From Sternotherus odoratus (lineage: Eukaryota > Chordata > Testudines > Kinosternidae), in contig JAVMKO010000006.1 of assembly GCA_032164245.1 (NCBI GenBank), positions 11,051,001 to 11,115,000 on the forward strand: a stretch of DNA of 64,000 nucleotides, given 5' to 3'. This document shows positions 1 to 11,035 of this stretch, piece after piece; position 1 is the stretch's first letter, and every line of letters starts with the position of its first letter. The notes beneath the pieces were generated by a model, which searched no databases, was not told the DNA's origin, and saw only the letters and a program-made list of their open reading frames with translations. The position numbers and the translations under genes are program-made.

Positions 1-2645
1 TATCAGTAGAAAGGAAAAGAATATTGCTACATGATCACCTGTTTACAGACTGAGTGGTTGTCATAGTCAAACTGATGCTGAAAACCAGTTCCTTGTTTGT
101 TTCCTTATAAATGCCACAGAAAAGGAGATGAAACAAATGATTTGTTTGTCCCATCCACTACCTTGTGGGATGTATGCTCTGGCTTATATAAGTGATTTAC
201 AGCACATACTACTTTTCAGAGTAGAGACGGTAGGACTAATCATGTATGCACACGGGGCATAATCCACATGGTGAAATTTTCAAGGAAATTGGCTTGAGTT
301 TTAGTTTAAGCATTGAGTCAGACATGTCAGTCAGCACCTGGAACTTAAGTGCAGCTCAGATAAGAAGCTTGTCCTAGAGAGAGGAACAGAACTCAATGTT
401 TAAAAAGACTAATTAAATACAATTTCCTTTTTCGACAACTAGATAGGAGTTTCAGGTTTTCTTTGGACAAGACTTAAACTCTTAGCCTCTGACTGAATTT
501 CTTCAGACAAATGGGCCTCCTCTGAGTATCCTCACTAAGGGATACTCAGTAGAATTTATAAGAATGCCTCATGACTTCATATATACACCCTCTATCAACC
601 CTCTATCAACTGGTAGAACAAAGAGCAATACAATCAATTTCTTGGTCTCATGAATCAGGAGGCAATAGAGCTTTGCTGTTTGGTTGACTGGCACAATTTA
701 AGGAATTACATCTTGGGACTAAGGAATTTTATGAATTCTTCTGAGGTATCCATGGCTGTCCATGGTCCAAGTTAGTAACAGTCCTGTTTTTCTGTGCCAG
801 TTTATTTTGTGCAGCGCTCTTGCATCCTGCCATAGGTCATCACTTCACAGGTTGGCACCAGGGCTTGCTATATATTTTGCTGGCTTTTCTAGCCTTTCGT
901 AATATTCTCTGCAGTTCCGTGCACTGCCTGCACATTGTACACTTTTTTTTAGTTGTAGGATATTGTCCTCTCAGTTGACTTTTATGACGGAAACTCACTA
1001 TTTCAGTCATGGCTCATGGGTGAGCACAATAACTTCATCTTTTGCCTTGGAGAAGACCAGCATATTCATGCAGCTCAGATCTCTCTCAAAATGTTGCCCA
1101 TAATAGTTATATTTTGTATAAAGCACCTCAAATCCTTCCTGGAATGATTAACGTGAGGCAGAGCTCCATTGCTGCAGGAAGCTTCTTCATGAAGAAGGAC
1201 CTAAATGGAAGTTAGGCTGAGATGGTGACAAGGGAAGCTCCATCCTAGTGAGAATTAGAACTTAGTTCTATAGCAAGAGCATTGCAAAGTAAGGTTTTGG
1301 AACTAGATAAGCTTCCAAGGAAAAATTGTGCATGTTTCACATATTACTCTTCCATTGGTCTCTGGGCAGTGGCACCTTCCTTCTGTTCAAAGCCTGCCAA
1401 AATAAATTGGACATTAGAAGTCATGATCTACATAACTAGGGTGCATTACTTCTTTCCTAATTGTAGAAGAAGTAGGAGGGATCCATCAGTCTTTATTAGG
1501 AATTTTGGATTCTATGCTAGGATGTGTTGACCATCTCGAGGTAGGCAGGGAAGAGGTTATAATACTCAGTGACTCAGAGAGGACTGCATTTTCTGGCTGT
1601 CAGTGCAGGGTAGCAAGGCTAGGTCAAGGGTGGAAAAATAACTCTTCAAGCAACTACATAAGAGCACTGTGGTGTGAAGAGTCAGTGGCTGTGTGGCAGA
1701 AAGTCAGGGAGGAATTGCATCTAAGAAGGTGACTGAAGAGAAAGGAGGGTCCTCCTTTCTTTGGAACTTGACTGAGTTGAGCCATGTTTTGAACTTGCTT
1801 TGAAGTAAGCCATACTATGCTTTTACTTACCACTTTGGCAGATGGAAGCCTTCTTGTATTCTTGTTTTTCTTTTTAAAGATCAGGGTGGATTAAAAATAC
1901 TTTTGTGAGCCTTCACCCCCTGGATTTTTTTAAATTTATATTAAATATGGGTTTATTAAAATAATTTAAACGTGAAATTAACAATTTATATTAAGGCCTA
2001 AACTACTTGTAACAAAATATTAAGCAATAAATGTTTTCTGCAAGTGCTAAATCAGCTTAATCAGTTCAATTCACTGCCTGCAGATAATGCTTCCTTTGTT
2101 TAATAAAGCAGTTTTAAATGCATAATGTGTATTGATAAACTTTTTTATGTATCCATTATTTTAAGATCTATTAAATACAAAAAATTAAATATTATTTGAC
2201 TTTTTAATTGAATTTGAATTTCTGAATAGATTGGCACATAATAGTCACAAGTAAAGATTAATCATTATGTAATAAATATATCTTTCATTCACCACTTTGT
2301 AACATAAAAAATGTAAAAATCAAGAATCTGAATAAGTGTAAATTAAGCTATATAATTCCTTAAGTGTATAGACGTGTATCCTCGTAGTTAGCAAAAATGG
2401 AGTACAAAATTTAATGTAAAAGCTATATTTAGTTGCAAATCAACATGTTTTAATGGTTTCCAACTAATGAGAATCAAGTTTTCTTTAGGAAAATAACCAA
2501 AAAGTACATAAGCAAAACATGATTAAAACCTATTATTTAAGATTTCCTGCTGACTGACTTAAATGATGATTAAAATGAATATCAATTTTGATTTAAATCA
2601 GTCTACCCTGTGTAGGAATCTTTTTTTTCAATAAAGCATGTTGCA
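1..2645. other. AT-rich noncoding sequence, nothing recognised
   Basis: No conserved protein, RNA gene or clear repeat is visible on either strand. Open frames are short and chance-like. The part from about 1900 to 2640 is especially AT-rich. If the PPM1A transcript starts upstream of the window, this is first-intron sequence; if it starts near 5.8 kb, it is upstream intergenic DNA. The sequence alone does not decide. Confidence 0.5.
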
Positions 2646-2707
2646 AAGATATTTAAATTCTTCTGAGAGTGACCTCCCTGTAGGTGCTCCACTTCGGGTA
2701 TCTGCAT

Positions 2708-2856
2708 GCTGGTGCTGTCGATCGAAGATATATGGTGGCAGTGTCCACGCTGGTCTCGCATGCGTAGTAGGCGTCTTGCGGTGCCATGGATGCCGCATCT
2801 AGTACACGCGCAACGCAAACCCTCCAGTTGCTTCTCAAGTGTCCTCTGCTGCAGAC
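2708..2856 (+). repeat. Left inverted end repeat of the DIRS-like element
   Basis: GC-rich 149-bp segment in AT-rich surroundings. Its reverse complement matches 4836-4962 at roughly 70 percent by eye, sharing the GTCCACGC, AGTAGGC and TGCAGAC blocks in the same order. It is preceded at 2681 by a TAGGTGCTCCAC block that recurs, inverted, near 4715-4725 and 39140. Confidence 0.6.
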
Positions 2857-4835
2857 AGAGCACAAGAGCAGTGCTCATAACTCTTCCCAAGCCTTTAAAA
2901 ATAGCAGTTTAAATAGTTTTTTAAAAGTTATAATTAGTTTTAGTTAGTATTAATGATAGTTTTTTAGGGGGGGAAATTACTTTTCCAATTTACTCTCCCC
3001 GCGCCAGAGTTGGTTAACTGTCAGTAAGGCCTGGTTTCCCAGGCTTTAAGTGATGCAGCTCTTGTCACAAAGCAATGCCAGTTTGACAGGCGCTGTTTGT
3101 GCGATGTCTTGGGGAGATGCATAGCCCGCATAAATGCACCCATTGCAGTAATCTGCAAGCGAGAGCCCGGTATGAAAATACTGATGGAGAAATCTCTCCA
3201 ATGAGAACCAGACCAGCGGACCTTCTCTCTGGGCACCCGGTATGTAGAGACAGGCGACTTGCCTTCTAAAAGGAGGGGGCACAGAAAGCACAGTAGAAAC
3301 ATAGGTGGTCTCCTTCAGATCACTATCCCGGATAACACATGCGCAGGTGAGCACCTATAACACTCCGGACACCTCTTGCAGTGCCAAGTTCCGAGTGAAG
3401 GAGATGCACAATTGTCTGCTTGAGAGCAGGGATTGGATCCTGGCCACTGGGGGGCACCTTTCTCATCACATGGGATGCACAACTTCTATGCTTTCCCATC
3501 GATTCCAATGATATCATGCATGATATACAAGATATGAACAGACAAGGCTACGGTTATCCTTAGTCCTGACATAGCCCAGACAAGCATGGTACCCTTATTT
3601 GATGTGCGTGGCAATGTACGCCCCTCGAGCTCTCCCTCGTTGTCCGGACCTGCTGTCTCATAACAATGGTTGCACTCTTCACCCAAATCCAGAGAAACTC
3701 CACCTGCAGGAGTGGCTCCGGCATGGTTCCATCATGGTGAACTAGCATGCTCAGAACAAGTTAAACATGTCACTAAACAGCAAGAATGTGTAATACTTGC
3801 CTTCAAAAATGGAAGATATTCTCCTCCTGGTGTCAAGAAAAATATTTGATGACCTCCACAGCACCACTGTTTTTAGTGTTGGAATACCTACTGGAGCTGA
3901 AACGCTTTGGTTTAGCAATGAGCTCAATCAAAGTCCATTTTGTGGCCATTACTGTGTTCCATCATGAGATTTAAGGGAACTCAATCTTTGCTCACCCAAA
4001 TACTAAATGCTTCCTCCCAGGTCTCCAGAACATTTACCCAGAAGTTCACCAACCTACCCTCACCTGGGACTTCAATCTGGTGTTGAAATCCTTCTCCAGA
4101 CTGCCATTTAAGCATTATCCACCTGTTCCCTGCTGCATTTACTCATGAAAGTGGCCTTTCTGGTTACTGCTACTTCTGCCAGATGGATGAGTGAGATCAG
4201 AGCACTCATGGCCGATCCCCCCTCCACAGTGTTCTTCAAAGACAAGGTTACGCTACGTCTGCGCCACTGTGCCCATCTTCCCACTTTCTGTCCCAGGCCT
4301 TACGGCACTCCAATGGAGACCGTTTTGCATACATTGACCATTAGGTGGGCATCAGCGTTTTACCTGTAAAGGACCAAACGAAATCTAGACTTTTCGTTTC
4401 TATTATTGAGCGTTCGAAAGGCTGCGCAATATCCACTCGGAGATTGTCTAAATGGATCTCCACATGTATTCAACAGTGCTATCATATTTGGAATATTGAC
4501 ACTTCTATGCATATCTGAGCGCATTCTGTTTCTATCTCGATAGCATTCATCATTAATTTTCTATTAGAGATTTGTAGGGCGACCTACAGTCCTCTGTCCA
4601 CACATTCACTGAGCACTATGCAATCACTCAAGACTCCAGGGCTCACACCATAGTTGGCCTAACCGTACTTAGCTCTATGACGCAAATGAACCTGAAGTCC
4701 CTCTTGCCACCTGATGTGGAGCACCCACAGAAACAGCACTGTAACTCACCTTGTGCAGTAACTGAGGTTCTTCAAGATGTCTCTGTGCTCCACTACCTAC
4801 CCTCCTTCCCTGTACTTTAGAGTTCACTGCTAGGA

Positions 4836-4962
4836 GTCTGCAGTAGAGGAGGCATTGGAGGGCTCGGGTCGTGCGCACACTAGACGCGGCACCAGTAGCA
4901 CTGAGATGCCTACTGTGCACGCCCAACTTGCGTGGACATTGCTGCCATAAATCTCTGGTGCC
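4836..4962 (-). repeat. Right inverted end repeat of the DIRS-like element
   Basis: Reverse-complement partner of 2708-2856. The sequence just to its left (about 4715-4795) is itself a small inverted repeat bounded by TGGAGCACCCAC and TGTGCTCCA. Similar text recurs around 39140-39400, showing a dispersed family. Confidence 0.55.
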
Positions 4963-4990
4963 AAAAATTAACAGTTTTCCATTGAGGATT

Positions 4991-5799
4991 GCTAAAGTTG
5001 TGTATGGTCCATCTGTCTTAAGAAAAGGTCTCATAGTCAAAGATATTATCCTTTTAAAAATGTATTTTAAAAATCTAAACGAAAAGGAAAACACTAAAAA
5101 GCACACCTGAATATTTTGTTTCTATTTCTGTTGAGTTAACTCCTAAAACCCTTGTAATTTAAAGATTAGAGGAACAAATTTAGTTTGTGTAGTTTGCATT
5201 TGACAAGCACTTTGTGTATAGTCAGTTTTACTGTATTCTCTGTATATTCACTTTCCCTTGTTGTGTAAATGGTTTACACAGTAACAAGGGGTAAGAAATA
5301 GTTTACAAAACATGGAATTGCTTTGCCAAATTCTTATTTTATACTCACATTTTCAAGTCCTGAGTTAAAACTTGAAATTATTGAATTGATTAAATCCCAT
5401 TGTTAATAATACTTATACTATTGAAGTTCATTGCAAAACATTCAAGGAATGTTATATAGTGGAATAAATGAGCTGTAGTTTTCTAGGAAATAATTCCTTT
5501 TTTGAAATATTGTAACACTGTGTAAACATCCCACTGTATATAGGTCAGTATATGATTTCAGTGGGACATTATAGCTGGAGAAAGAAATGCACTGTCAAGA
5601 TGGTATACTCTATAGCAATTGTGGCATGATCCTTTTCATATGTGTAATATTTTGTATATGCTTTTAAGACCTATATAACAGTATATACAGTGTGCATACC
5701 TTAATTAAAATTATTCCCATAGCAACTATAGCTAATTGTGTTCAAATCCAGAATATTGTGGTAACATAATTCTAGCTATATTTCTTCCTATTTAATAAT
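4991..5799. other. AT-rich spacer
   Basis: No gene or clear repeat seen. A local inverted repeat around GGTTTACACAGTAACAAGG (about 5255-5290) is the only structured patch noticed. Confidence 0.4.
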
Positions 5800-5930
5800 C
5801 GGCTAGAGAAGTTTGTGTGAAGCCATCATGCGCAGTAGACACTGCCCGGACTAATGGCGTGCTGGGAGGTGTAGTTCAGCAGCACAACATGGCTGCCGCG
5901 CATACGCCGCTGAGAGGGAAGCAGGGTCTG
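5800..5930 (+). promoter_or_regulatory. Candidate CpG-type promoter patch (NRF1, ZNF143, YY1-like motifs)
   Basis: An abrupt change from AT-rich to GC-rich, CpG-containing sequence. Within about 75 bp are CATGCGCAG at 5827 (NRF1-like), GCTGGGAGGTGTAGTT at 5861-5876, and AACATGGCTGCCGC at about 5886 (YY1-like, one mismatch to the usual AANATGGCGGC core). The middle one's reverse complement fits the ACTAYRNNNCCCR ZNF143/SBS pattern. This cluster is typical of TATA-less housekeeping promoters, and the YY1-like site suggests rightward transcription, toward PPM1A 4.3 kb away. It may be a PPM1A first-exon promoter or an alternative one. The same motifs also occur inside some dispersed repeats, and I see no convincing splice donor downstream, so the assignment is tentative. 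Confidence 0.4.
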
Positions 5931-6120
5931 GATCAGGGGCCTAGGGCAGGAGGGTGGCTGGGTGCAATAGGCGCAGGCAGGGGGCTCTGGCCGGGCGAGG
6001 CGTGGGAAGGGGGTTCTGGGCCGGCGGGGCGGAGGCGCCCGGGCACGGCCCGGCCAGCTGTGCCCAGCCTAGCCAGGGCCGTTGGAGTGGGGGAGGTGGA
6101 GAGAGCTGAGCGAGCAGGGG

Positions 6121-6853
6121 CCTTGGAGTGGGGGGGAGGGGAGGCTGAATGAGCGGGGGGGGGGAGGGGAGGCTGAATGAGCGGGGGGGGGGAGGGGAGG
6201 CTGAATGAGCGGGTGGGGGGGGGAGGGGAGGCTGAATGAGCGGGGGGGGGGAGGGGAGGCTGAATGAGCGGGGGGGGAGGGGAGGCTGAATGAGCGGGGG
6301 GGAGGAGGGGAGGCTGAATGAGCGGGGGGGAGGAGGGGAGGCTGAATGAGCGGGGGGGAGGAGGGGAGGCTGAATGAGCGGGGGGGGGAGGGGAGGCTGA
6401 ATGAGCGGGGGGGGGAGGGGAGGCTGAATGAGCGGGGGGGGAGGGGAGGCTGAATGAGCGGGGGGGGAGGAGGGGAGGCTGAATGAGCGGGGGGGAGGAG
6501 GGGAGGCTGAATGAGCGGGGGGGGGAGGAGGGGAGGCTGAATGAGCGGGGGGGGGAGGAGGGGAGGCTGAATGAGCGGGGGGGGGAGGAGGGGAGGCTGA
6601 ATGAGCGGGGGGGGAGGAGGGGAGGCTGAATGAGCGGGGGGGGGAGGAGGGGAGGCTGAATGAGCGGGGGGGGGAGGAGGGGAGGCTGAATGAGCGGGGG
6701 GGGGGAGGAGGGGAGGCTGAATGAGCGGGGGGGGGGAGGAGGGGAGGCTGAATGAGCGGGGGGGGGAGGAGGGGAGGCTGAATGAGCGGGGGGGGGAGGA
6801 GGGGAGGCTGAATGAGCGGGGGGGGAGGAGGGGAGGCTGAACGAGCGGGGGGC
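6121..6853 (+). repeat. G-rich minisatellite, about 25 copies of a ~29-bp unit
   Basis: The block GAGGCTGAATGAGC followed by a run of 6-11 G and an AGG or AGGAGG step is repeated about 25 times. The last copy has ACGAGC instead of ATGAGC. The early copies (to about 6290) use a G-run-AGGGGAGG spacer; most later ones use G-run-AGGAGGGGAGG, so at least two unit variants are arranged in blocks. The plus strand is almost pure purine between GCTGAATGAGC islands. Two minus-strand frames are open through it (262 and 304 codons) only because the repeat lacks stops; they are not taken as genes. Confidence 0.95.
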
Positions 6854-6978
6854 ACACTTGGAGTGGGGGGGCTTAGCGGGCTTTTACACTAGTATTAAAT
6901 AATGTAGAACAAACGTGCAGTTTAGCCATTGCATCTCCAAATAAATGTACAGAATATTTTTACAAATGCATATACATA

Positions 6979-7806
6979 GGCCTTGACTACCCTACACAGT
7001 TTTGTTGACAAAAGTCAGATTTCGTCGTCAAAACTGGGAAGGTGTACACTCAATAATGCTCCTTCTGATGATTTAATTATCCTGTTATGCCGACATAATA
7101 AAACCACCTCAACGAGCAATGTGGGCCCTTTTGTGACAAAGTTAGAGCAACACTGTCAGTATAGACTCTGCTTGTAACGTTGCCCTACATAGCCTCCAGG
7201 ATGTGTCCTACAATGCCCATCATGACCACTGGTAAGCAGTTTCTACTCCACTGCCAGTACTCAGGCGTACGCCCCTCATGAAAGAGATATGCATCAGTGC
7301 CGTGCAAAGATTAAGCAGCTGAGGCAGGTGTACCAGAAGGCAAGGGAGGCAAACCATTGCTTTGATATGGTGCCAAAAATATGCCATTTCATGAAATACT
7401 GCAAGATCAGCCACATTGTGTTCATCACAAGACTGGTGAGCAGTGTAGGATCCATGCTTTCAGGCAGAGATGGCGGGTGCAAAATTTACAGGAGCAGTTG
7501 AAAAACAGCACAAAACATAGTCGGAAGTTCTGAGAATTGTGACAGAGAAAACTACATCATGGGCAATGATCCTGCCTCTCTGGTGCACTGCGATCCCTTC
7601 CCAGAGCTCCTAACAGGAGAAAGTGGTGATTTGCACAGTGGGATAGCTACCCACCGTGCACTGCTCTATCTGTTGCTAGAGCACCAACTGTGGATGTGCT
7701 GTGCTGACACAAGGATCGTTGTATGAATATGCACAAGCAATGTAATTACAGTGGTTTGATTGTCAGTGTAACTTAAGTCAACTTAATTCTGTAATGTAGA
7801 TATGGC
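6979..7806 (+). mobile_element. Degenerate DNA transposon with MYB/SANT-like fragment
   Basis: The left end reads GGCCTTGACTACCCTACACA. The right end, reverse-complemented, reads ATAGCCATATCTACATTACA, giving imperfect terminal inverted repeats close to GGCCATGTCTACACTACA. The same end opens the element at 50100. The interior (7285-7430, plus strand) encodes a short RAKIKQLRQVYQKAREANH stretch like the helix of MYB/SANT-type accessory proteins carried by PIF/Harbinger-class transposons. No full gene remains. The class could also be hAT; the target duplication is not clear. Confidence 0.55.
7285..7490 (+). pseudogene. MYB/SANT-like transposon protein fragment
   Basis: The open stretch covers about 60 codons, with basic helical sequence (KIKQLRQVYQKAREANHC) then a weak match to the rest of the domain. 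It matches by memory the N-terminal DNA-binding part of MYB/SANT proteins that are amplified in turtle genomes as transposon cargo. Nothing suggests host function: the frame ends soon after and lacks the C-terminal part. A C-terminal relative is found on the opposite strand at 50319-50957. Confidence 0.45.
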
Positions 7807-7883
7807 TATATCTGTTTTGTTCATGGGCAGCATATACATATATTTGAATATACTGTCTATTTCAGATCAAATGTAAATATTCT

Positions 7884-8885
7884 AAGAACATCAGAATGGC
7901 CGTACTGGGTCAGACCAGTGGTCTCTCTAGCCAAGCAACCTGTCTTCAAAAAATGGTCAATGCCAGCTTCTTCAGAAGGAATGAACTTAAACAAACAATC
8001 ATGGAGTGATCCATCTCCTGTCATCCAGTCTCAGCTTCTGACAGTCAGTCTGACACCCAGTCATTGATGAACCTATCCTCCATGAACGTATCTCATTTTT
8101 TTTTACTCTCATTGTATTTTTCACCCTCACAACATCCTTTGGAAATGAGTTTCACAGGTTGACATTGCATTATGTGAAGAAGTACATTCTTCTGTCTGTT
8201 TTGCACTTGCTACCTGCTAATTTAATTGGGTAACCCCTCTGGTTCTTGTGTTCATGTGAAGGAATAATTAACATTTCCATGTTTGTTTGTTTTTTCTCCA
8301 CATGATTCCTGATTTTATAGACCTCTATCATATTTCCCCCTTAGGTGTCTCTTTTCCAAGCTTAAAAATCCCAGTCTTTTTAATCTCTCCTAATATTGAA
8401 GCCATGACATACCCTTAATCATTTTTGCTGCCCTTCTGTACCTTTTCCCATGTTAGTGTCTGTCTTTCAGATGGGGTGACCAGAACTGCATGTAGTATTC
8501 AGAGTGTACCATGGATTTATAAGTGGCATTACAATATTTTCTATCCTGTTATCTATCCTTTTTCTAGTGGTTCCTAACATTGTTAGCTTTTTTGACTGCT
8601 ATTGCACATTGAGTGGACACTTTCAGAGATCTACCCACAGTGACTCCAAGATGTTTCTTGAGTGATAACAGCTAATTTAGATCACATCTCTATTTTGTAC
8701 ATATAGTTTGTATTGTGTGCATTATTTTGCAATTATCAGTATTGAATTTCATCTCCCATTTTGTTGCCCAGACACCCAGTTTTGTGAGATTCCTTTATAA
8801 CTCTTCACAGTTTGCTTTGGACTTACCTTGAGTAATTTTGTATCGTCTGCAAAATTTGCCACTTCACTGTTTATCCCTTATTCCT
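7884..8885 (-). mobile_element. CR1 LINE 3' part
   Basis: Begins with the AAGAACATCAGAATGGCCGT-type CR1 3' UTR and continues as the reverse complement of the last part of CR1 ORF2. Recognisable blocks include the RPHLEYC-type region and, at the distal end, the GKFADDTK-like block (reverse complement of 8845-8875). Many stops and indels mark it as old. It lies in the region before the first coding exon of PPM1A and is transcribed antisense to itself if that region is intronic. Confidence 0.75.
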
Positions 8886-9860
8886 CTCGGGCTGTGTGTG
8901 CTAAAGTATGCACCTTTTGTTTCCAAAGGAGTAGATGGGGGGAGAAATTATCTGGAAAGCTACCAGGATTAATTTGTTCCTTCGAGATATTTAATGTTCT
9001 GCTGGAATAAAGTGTTGCTGTCATGTTTAAGACAGTGGGGATCAGTTCCTTTATATGCATGCTTACCCCTTGAAAAACAACATATACAAACAAGTGAAAT
9101 GTTCTTCCAGCATAGCAGCCTCTTTTGGGCCTGGGGCACACTGAAGTTGGGGACTCTTTCCTGGTCAATTTTATGCTTAGCCTATCAATCATCAGATGGA
9201 ATAGAACTTTGCCAGCTTTTCTTTATCTTGTGTTGCGTCACAACAGGGTGTACAAACCAAATGGTGCAAAATTTCAGAGCATGTAAAATTTGAGCTGATT
9301 TTGGTGATTTAATGACTATGTAGTTAAACAGGTAAGGATTAAAAGGGGAAAAACGAATGGCTAGGGTGTGAGACTACAGAGCAATCAAGATAGACCAGTC
9401 GTTTTACACTATTTAAAATCATATAGTGTTTTTGGGCACAAATATGTGTGTGCAGAACCAAGCATATAAGAGCGAATAAAGAAAATAAAATAAAATTTTC
9501 TTACTGATATATGAAATGTGAACTTCTAATACTTGTAATTTTATTTCCAAACAGATTTCTGCAAACATGTCAAAGGTAGTTTTCCTCCTTGAAGTATAAG
9601 TACACAAAGTATGAAGTTTTAAACACATCTGGACCACAAAGTAGACAACTGAGAAGTTAGTTGCTATAAAAAAAATAACCAAAAATCTAAGATGTCTATG
9701 CTAGTTAAAATAGTTTGAATAGTGTTTTTTGTTGTACTTACTTTCACTACAAGTGTTTGATGAAAAACAGACACTAAACTAGTGTAAATCCTTCTTCATG
9801 CATGGTTACAGCTTAAATATTTACAAAAACATGCAGAGTACAGTCGATTAGTAGTTCAGT
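8886..9860. other. Noncoding sequence, nothing recognised
   Basis: Moderately AT-rich; no gene, RNA or clear repeat. Open frames here (up to about 100 codons) have no recognisable protein features. Confidence 0.4.
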
Positions 9861-9861
9861 A

Positions 9862-9990
9862 TCTGAGGCGTAGCCGTGTTAGACTGGATCTGCAAAAGTG
9901 ATAGAGTCCTGTGGCACCTTATAGACTAAGAGATGTATTGGAACATAAGCTTTCGTGGGTGAATACCCACTTCGTCGGATGCATGCATGA
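9862..9990 (-). mobile_element. Penelope-like element end (pLTR) with hammerhead-like motif
   Basis: Read on the minus strand, it has CCGACGA, a GTGGGT...ACCCAC hairpin, GAAA, then GCTTATG, and ends in AAGGTGCCACAGGACTC and a GTCTAACACGGCTAC-type tail. The same unit occurs five more times or more in this window, including at both ends of a piece encoding a GIY-YIG endonuclease (20228-21452). That is the basis for the PLE assignment. This copy has CCGACGA rather than the canonical ribozyme box CTGATGA. Confidence 0.7.
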
Positions 9991-10181
9991 CGGATTCACC
10001 CAGGAAAACTTTTATGAGTTAAGGACCAAAAGTCAGCCATACATTTTAATTTCCCTCTCCATTTGTCTTATCTTAATATTATTTAAGTAACATTTTCTAT
10101 ATTTAATAATTTCTAGTAACATGTTTAAATGGTTACTTGTTTTGTAGAAATAGCTTAACAATAATATTCTTTTTTCCTTAG

Positions 10182-10201
10182 AACTGAAGGAACAAGTCAT
10201 C
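10182..10201 (+). other. PPM1A: 5' UTR part of PPM1A first coding exon
   Basis: The acceptor TTTTTTCCTTAG ends at 10181. The 20 nt before the ATG contain no stop in the ATG frame (CTG AAG GAA CAA GTC ATC ATG), so translation from an upstream in-frame start could continue into the protein. The non-coding first exon lies upstream and is not located with certainty. Confidence 0.7.
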
Positions 10202-11035
10202 ATGGGAGCATTTTTAGACAAGCCAAAGATGGAGAAGCATAATGCCCAAGGGCAGGGTAATGGGCTACGTTATGGGCTAAGTAGTATGCAAGGTTGGCGA
10301 GTTGAGATGGAGGATGCACATACAGCTGTTATTGGTTTGCCAAATGGACTTGATGGATGGTCATTTTTTGCTGTATATGATGGGCATGCTGGATCCCAGG
10401 TTGCCAAATACTGCTGTGAGCATTTATTAGATCACATCACAAGCAACCAGGATTTTAAAGGGTCCGATGGACCACCCTCTGTGGAAAGTGTAAAGAGTGG
10501 AATCAGAACAGGTTTTCTGCAAATCGATGAACATATGAGAGTAATCTCTGAGAAGAAACATGGTGCAGATAGAAGCGGGTCAACAGCAGTGGGTGTCATG
10601 ATTTCTCCTCAACACACTTACTTCATCAACTGTGGAGACTCAAGAGGTTTACTTTGTAGAAACAGGAAGGTTCACTTCTTCACACAAGATCACAAACCAA
10701 GTAATCCACTGGAGAAAGAGCGTATACAGAATGCAGGTGGTTCTGTAATGATTCAACGTGTGAACGGCTCTCTTGCTGTGTCTAGAGCTCTTGGGGACTT
10801 TGATTACAAATGTGTCCATGGGAAAGGCCCTACAGAGCAGCTTGTCTCACCTGAGCCTGAAGTTTATGAAATTGAGAGATCAGAAGAGGATGATCAGTTT
10901 ATCATACTGGCTTGTGATGGTATCTGGGATGTTATGGGAAATGAAGAGCTCTGTGACTTTGTAAGATCCAGACTCGAAGTCACTGATGACCTTGAGAAAG
11001 TTTGCAATGAGATAGTCGACACCTGCTTGTACAAG
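10202..11035 (+). CDS. PPM1A: PPM1A (PP2C alpha) coding exon 1: catalytic core, residues 1-278
   Basis: Mg2+/Mn2+-dependent Ser/Thr phosphatase of the PPM family. In other vertebrates it dephosphorylates phospho-SMAD2/3, p38/JNK pathway kinases and others in cytosol and nucleus. The start [20 protein letters not shown] is the mammalian N-terminus, with Gly2 available for myristoylation. Metal and phosphate residues are present: R33, E37-D38 (EMEDAH), D60-G61-H62 (VYDGHAG; H62 is the proposed general acid), and D239 (ACDGIWD). The exon ends in phase 0 after TCLYK with donor GTAGCC. With four further exons it gives 382 codons, the human length, with only scattered substitutions. Reading into the intron would add 24 residues and stop at 11110 (302 aa); I regard this as intron readthrough. 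Confidence in identity is very high. Confidence 0.98.

Larger units (their letters stand above)
2646..4990 (+). mobile_element. Decayed DIRS-like tyrosine-recombinase retrotransposon
   Basis: Related GC-rich end segments lie in opposite orientation at about 2708-2856 and 4836-4962; both alignments run to the same CTGCAGAC boundary. Inside, plus-strand frames broken by stops keep a gag-like zinc-knuckle patch near 3055-3160 (CHKAMPV, then RCLGEMH, then CTHC). Farther on is tyrosine-recombinase-like sequence: near 4145-4300 a KVAFLVTATSAR stretch followed by a short basic run, and near 4565-4625 an EICRA-type stretch that resembles the end of such recombinases. Inverted rather than direct terminal repeats plus a recombinase instead of a DDE integrase is the DIRS arrangement. 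Only about 900 bp separate the gag-like and recombinase-like parts, so the reverse transcriptase region appears deleted. No intact protein is encoded. Family assignment is from memory of conserved blocks; outer boundaries are approximate. Confidence 0.6.

Noticed and set aside
1..5800. DHRS7 or another upstream neighbour
   Set aside because: No exon of any neighbouring gene known from the human order could be recognised on either strand.
5817..6152. 111-codon plus-strand frame over the promoter-like patch
   Set aside because: GC-rich composition keeps the frame open and it runs into the minisatellite; no domain and no splice donor in a sensible phase.
5941..6857. Two long minus-strand frames (262 and 304 codons) rich in PPLIQPPL and AHSASPP repeats
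   Set aside because: They are translations of the tandem minisatellite, whose unit lacks stops on that strand; two overlapping frames are open at once and there is no family similarity.
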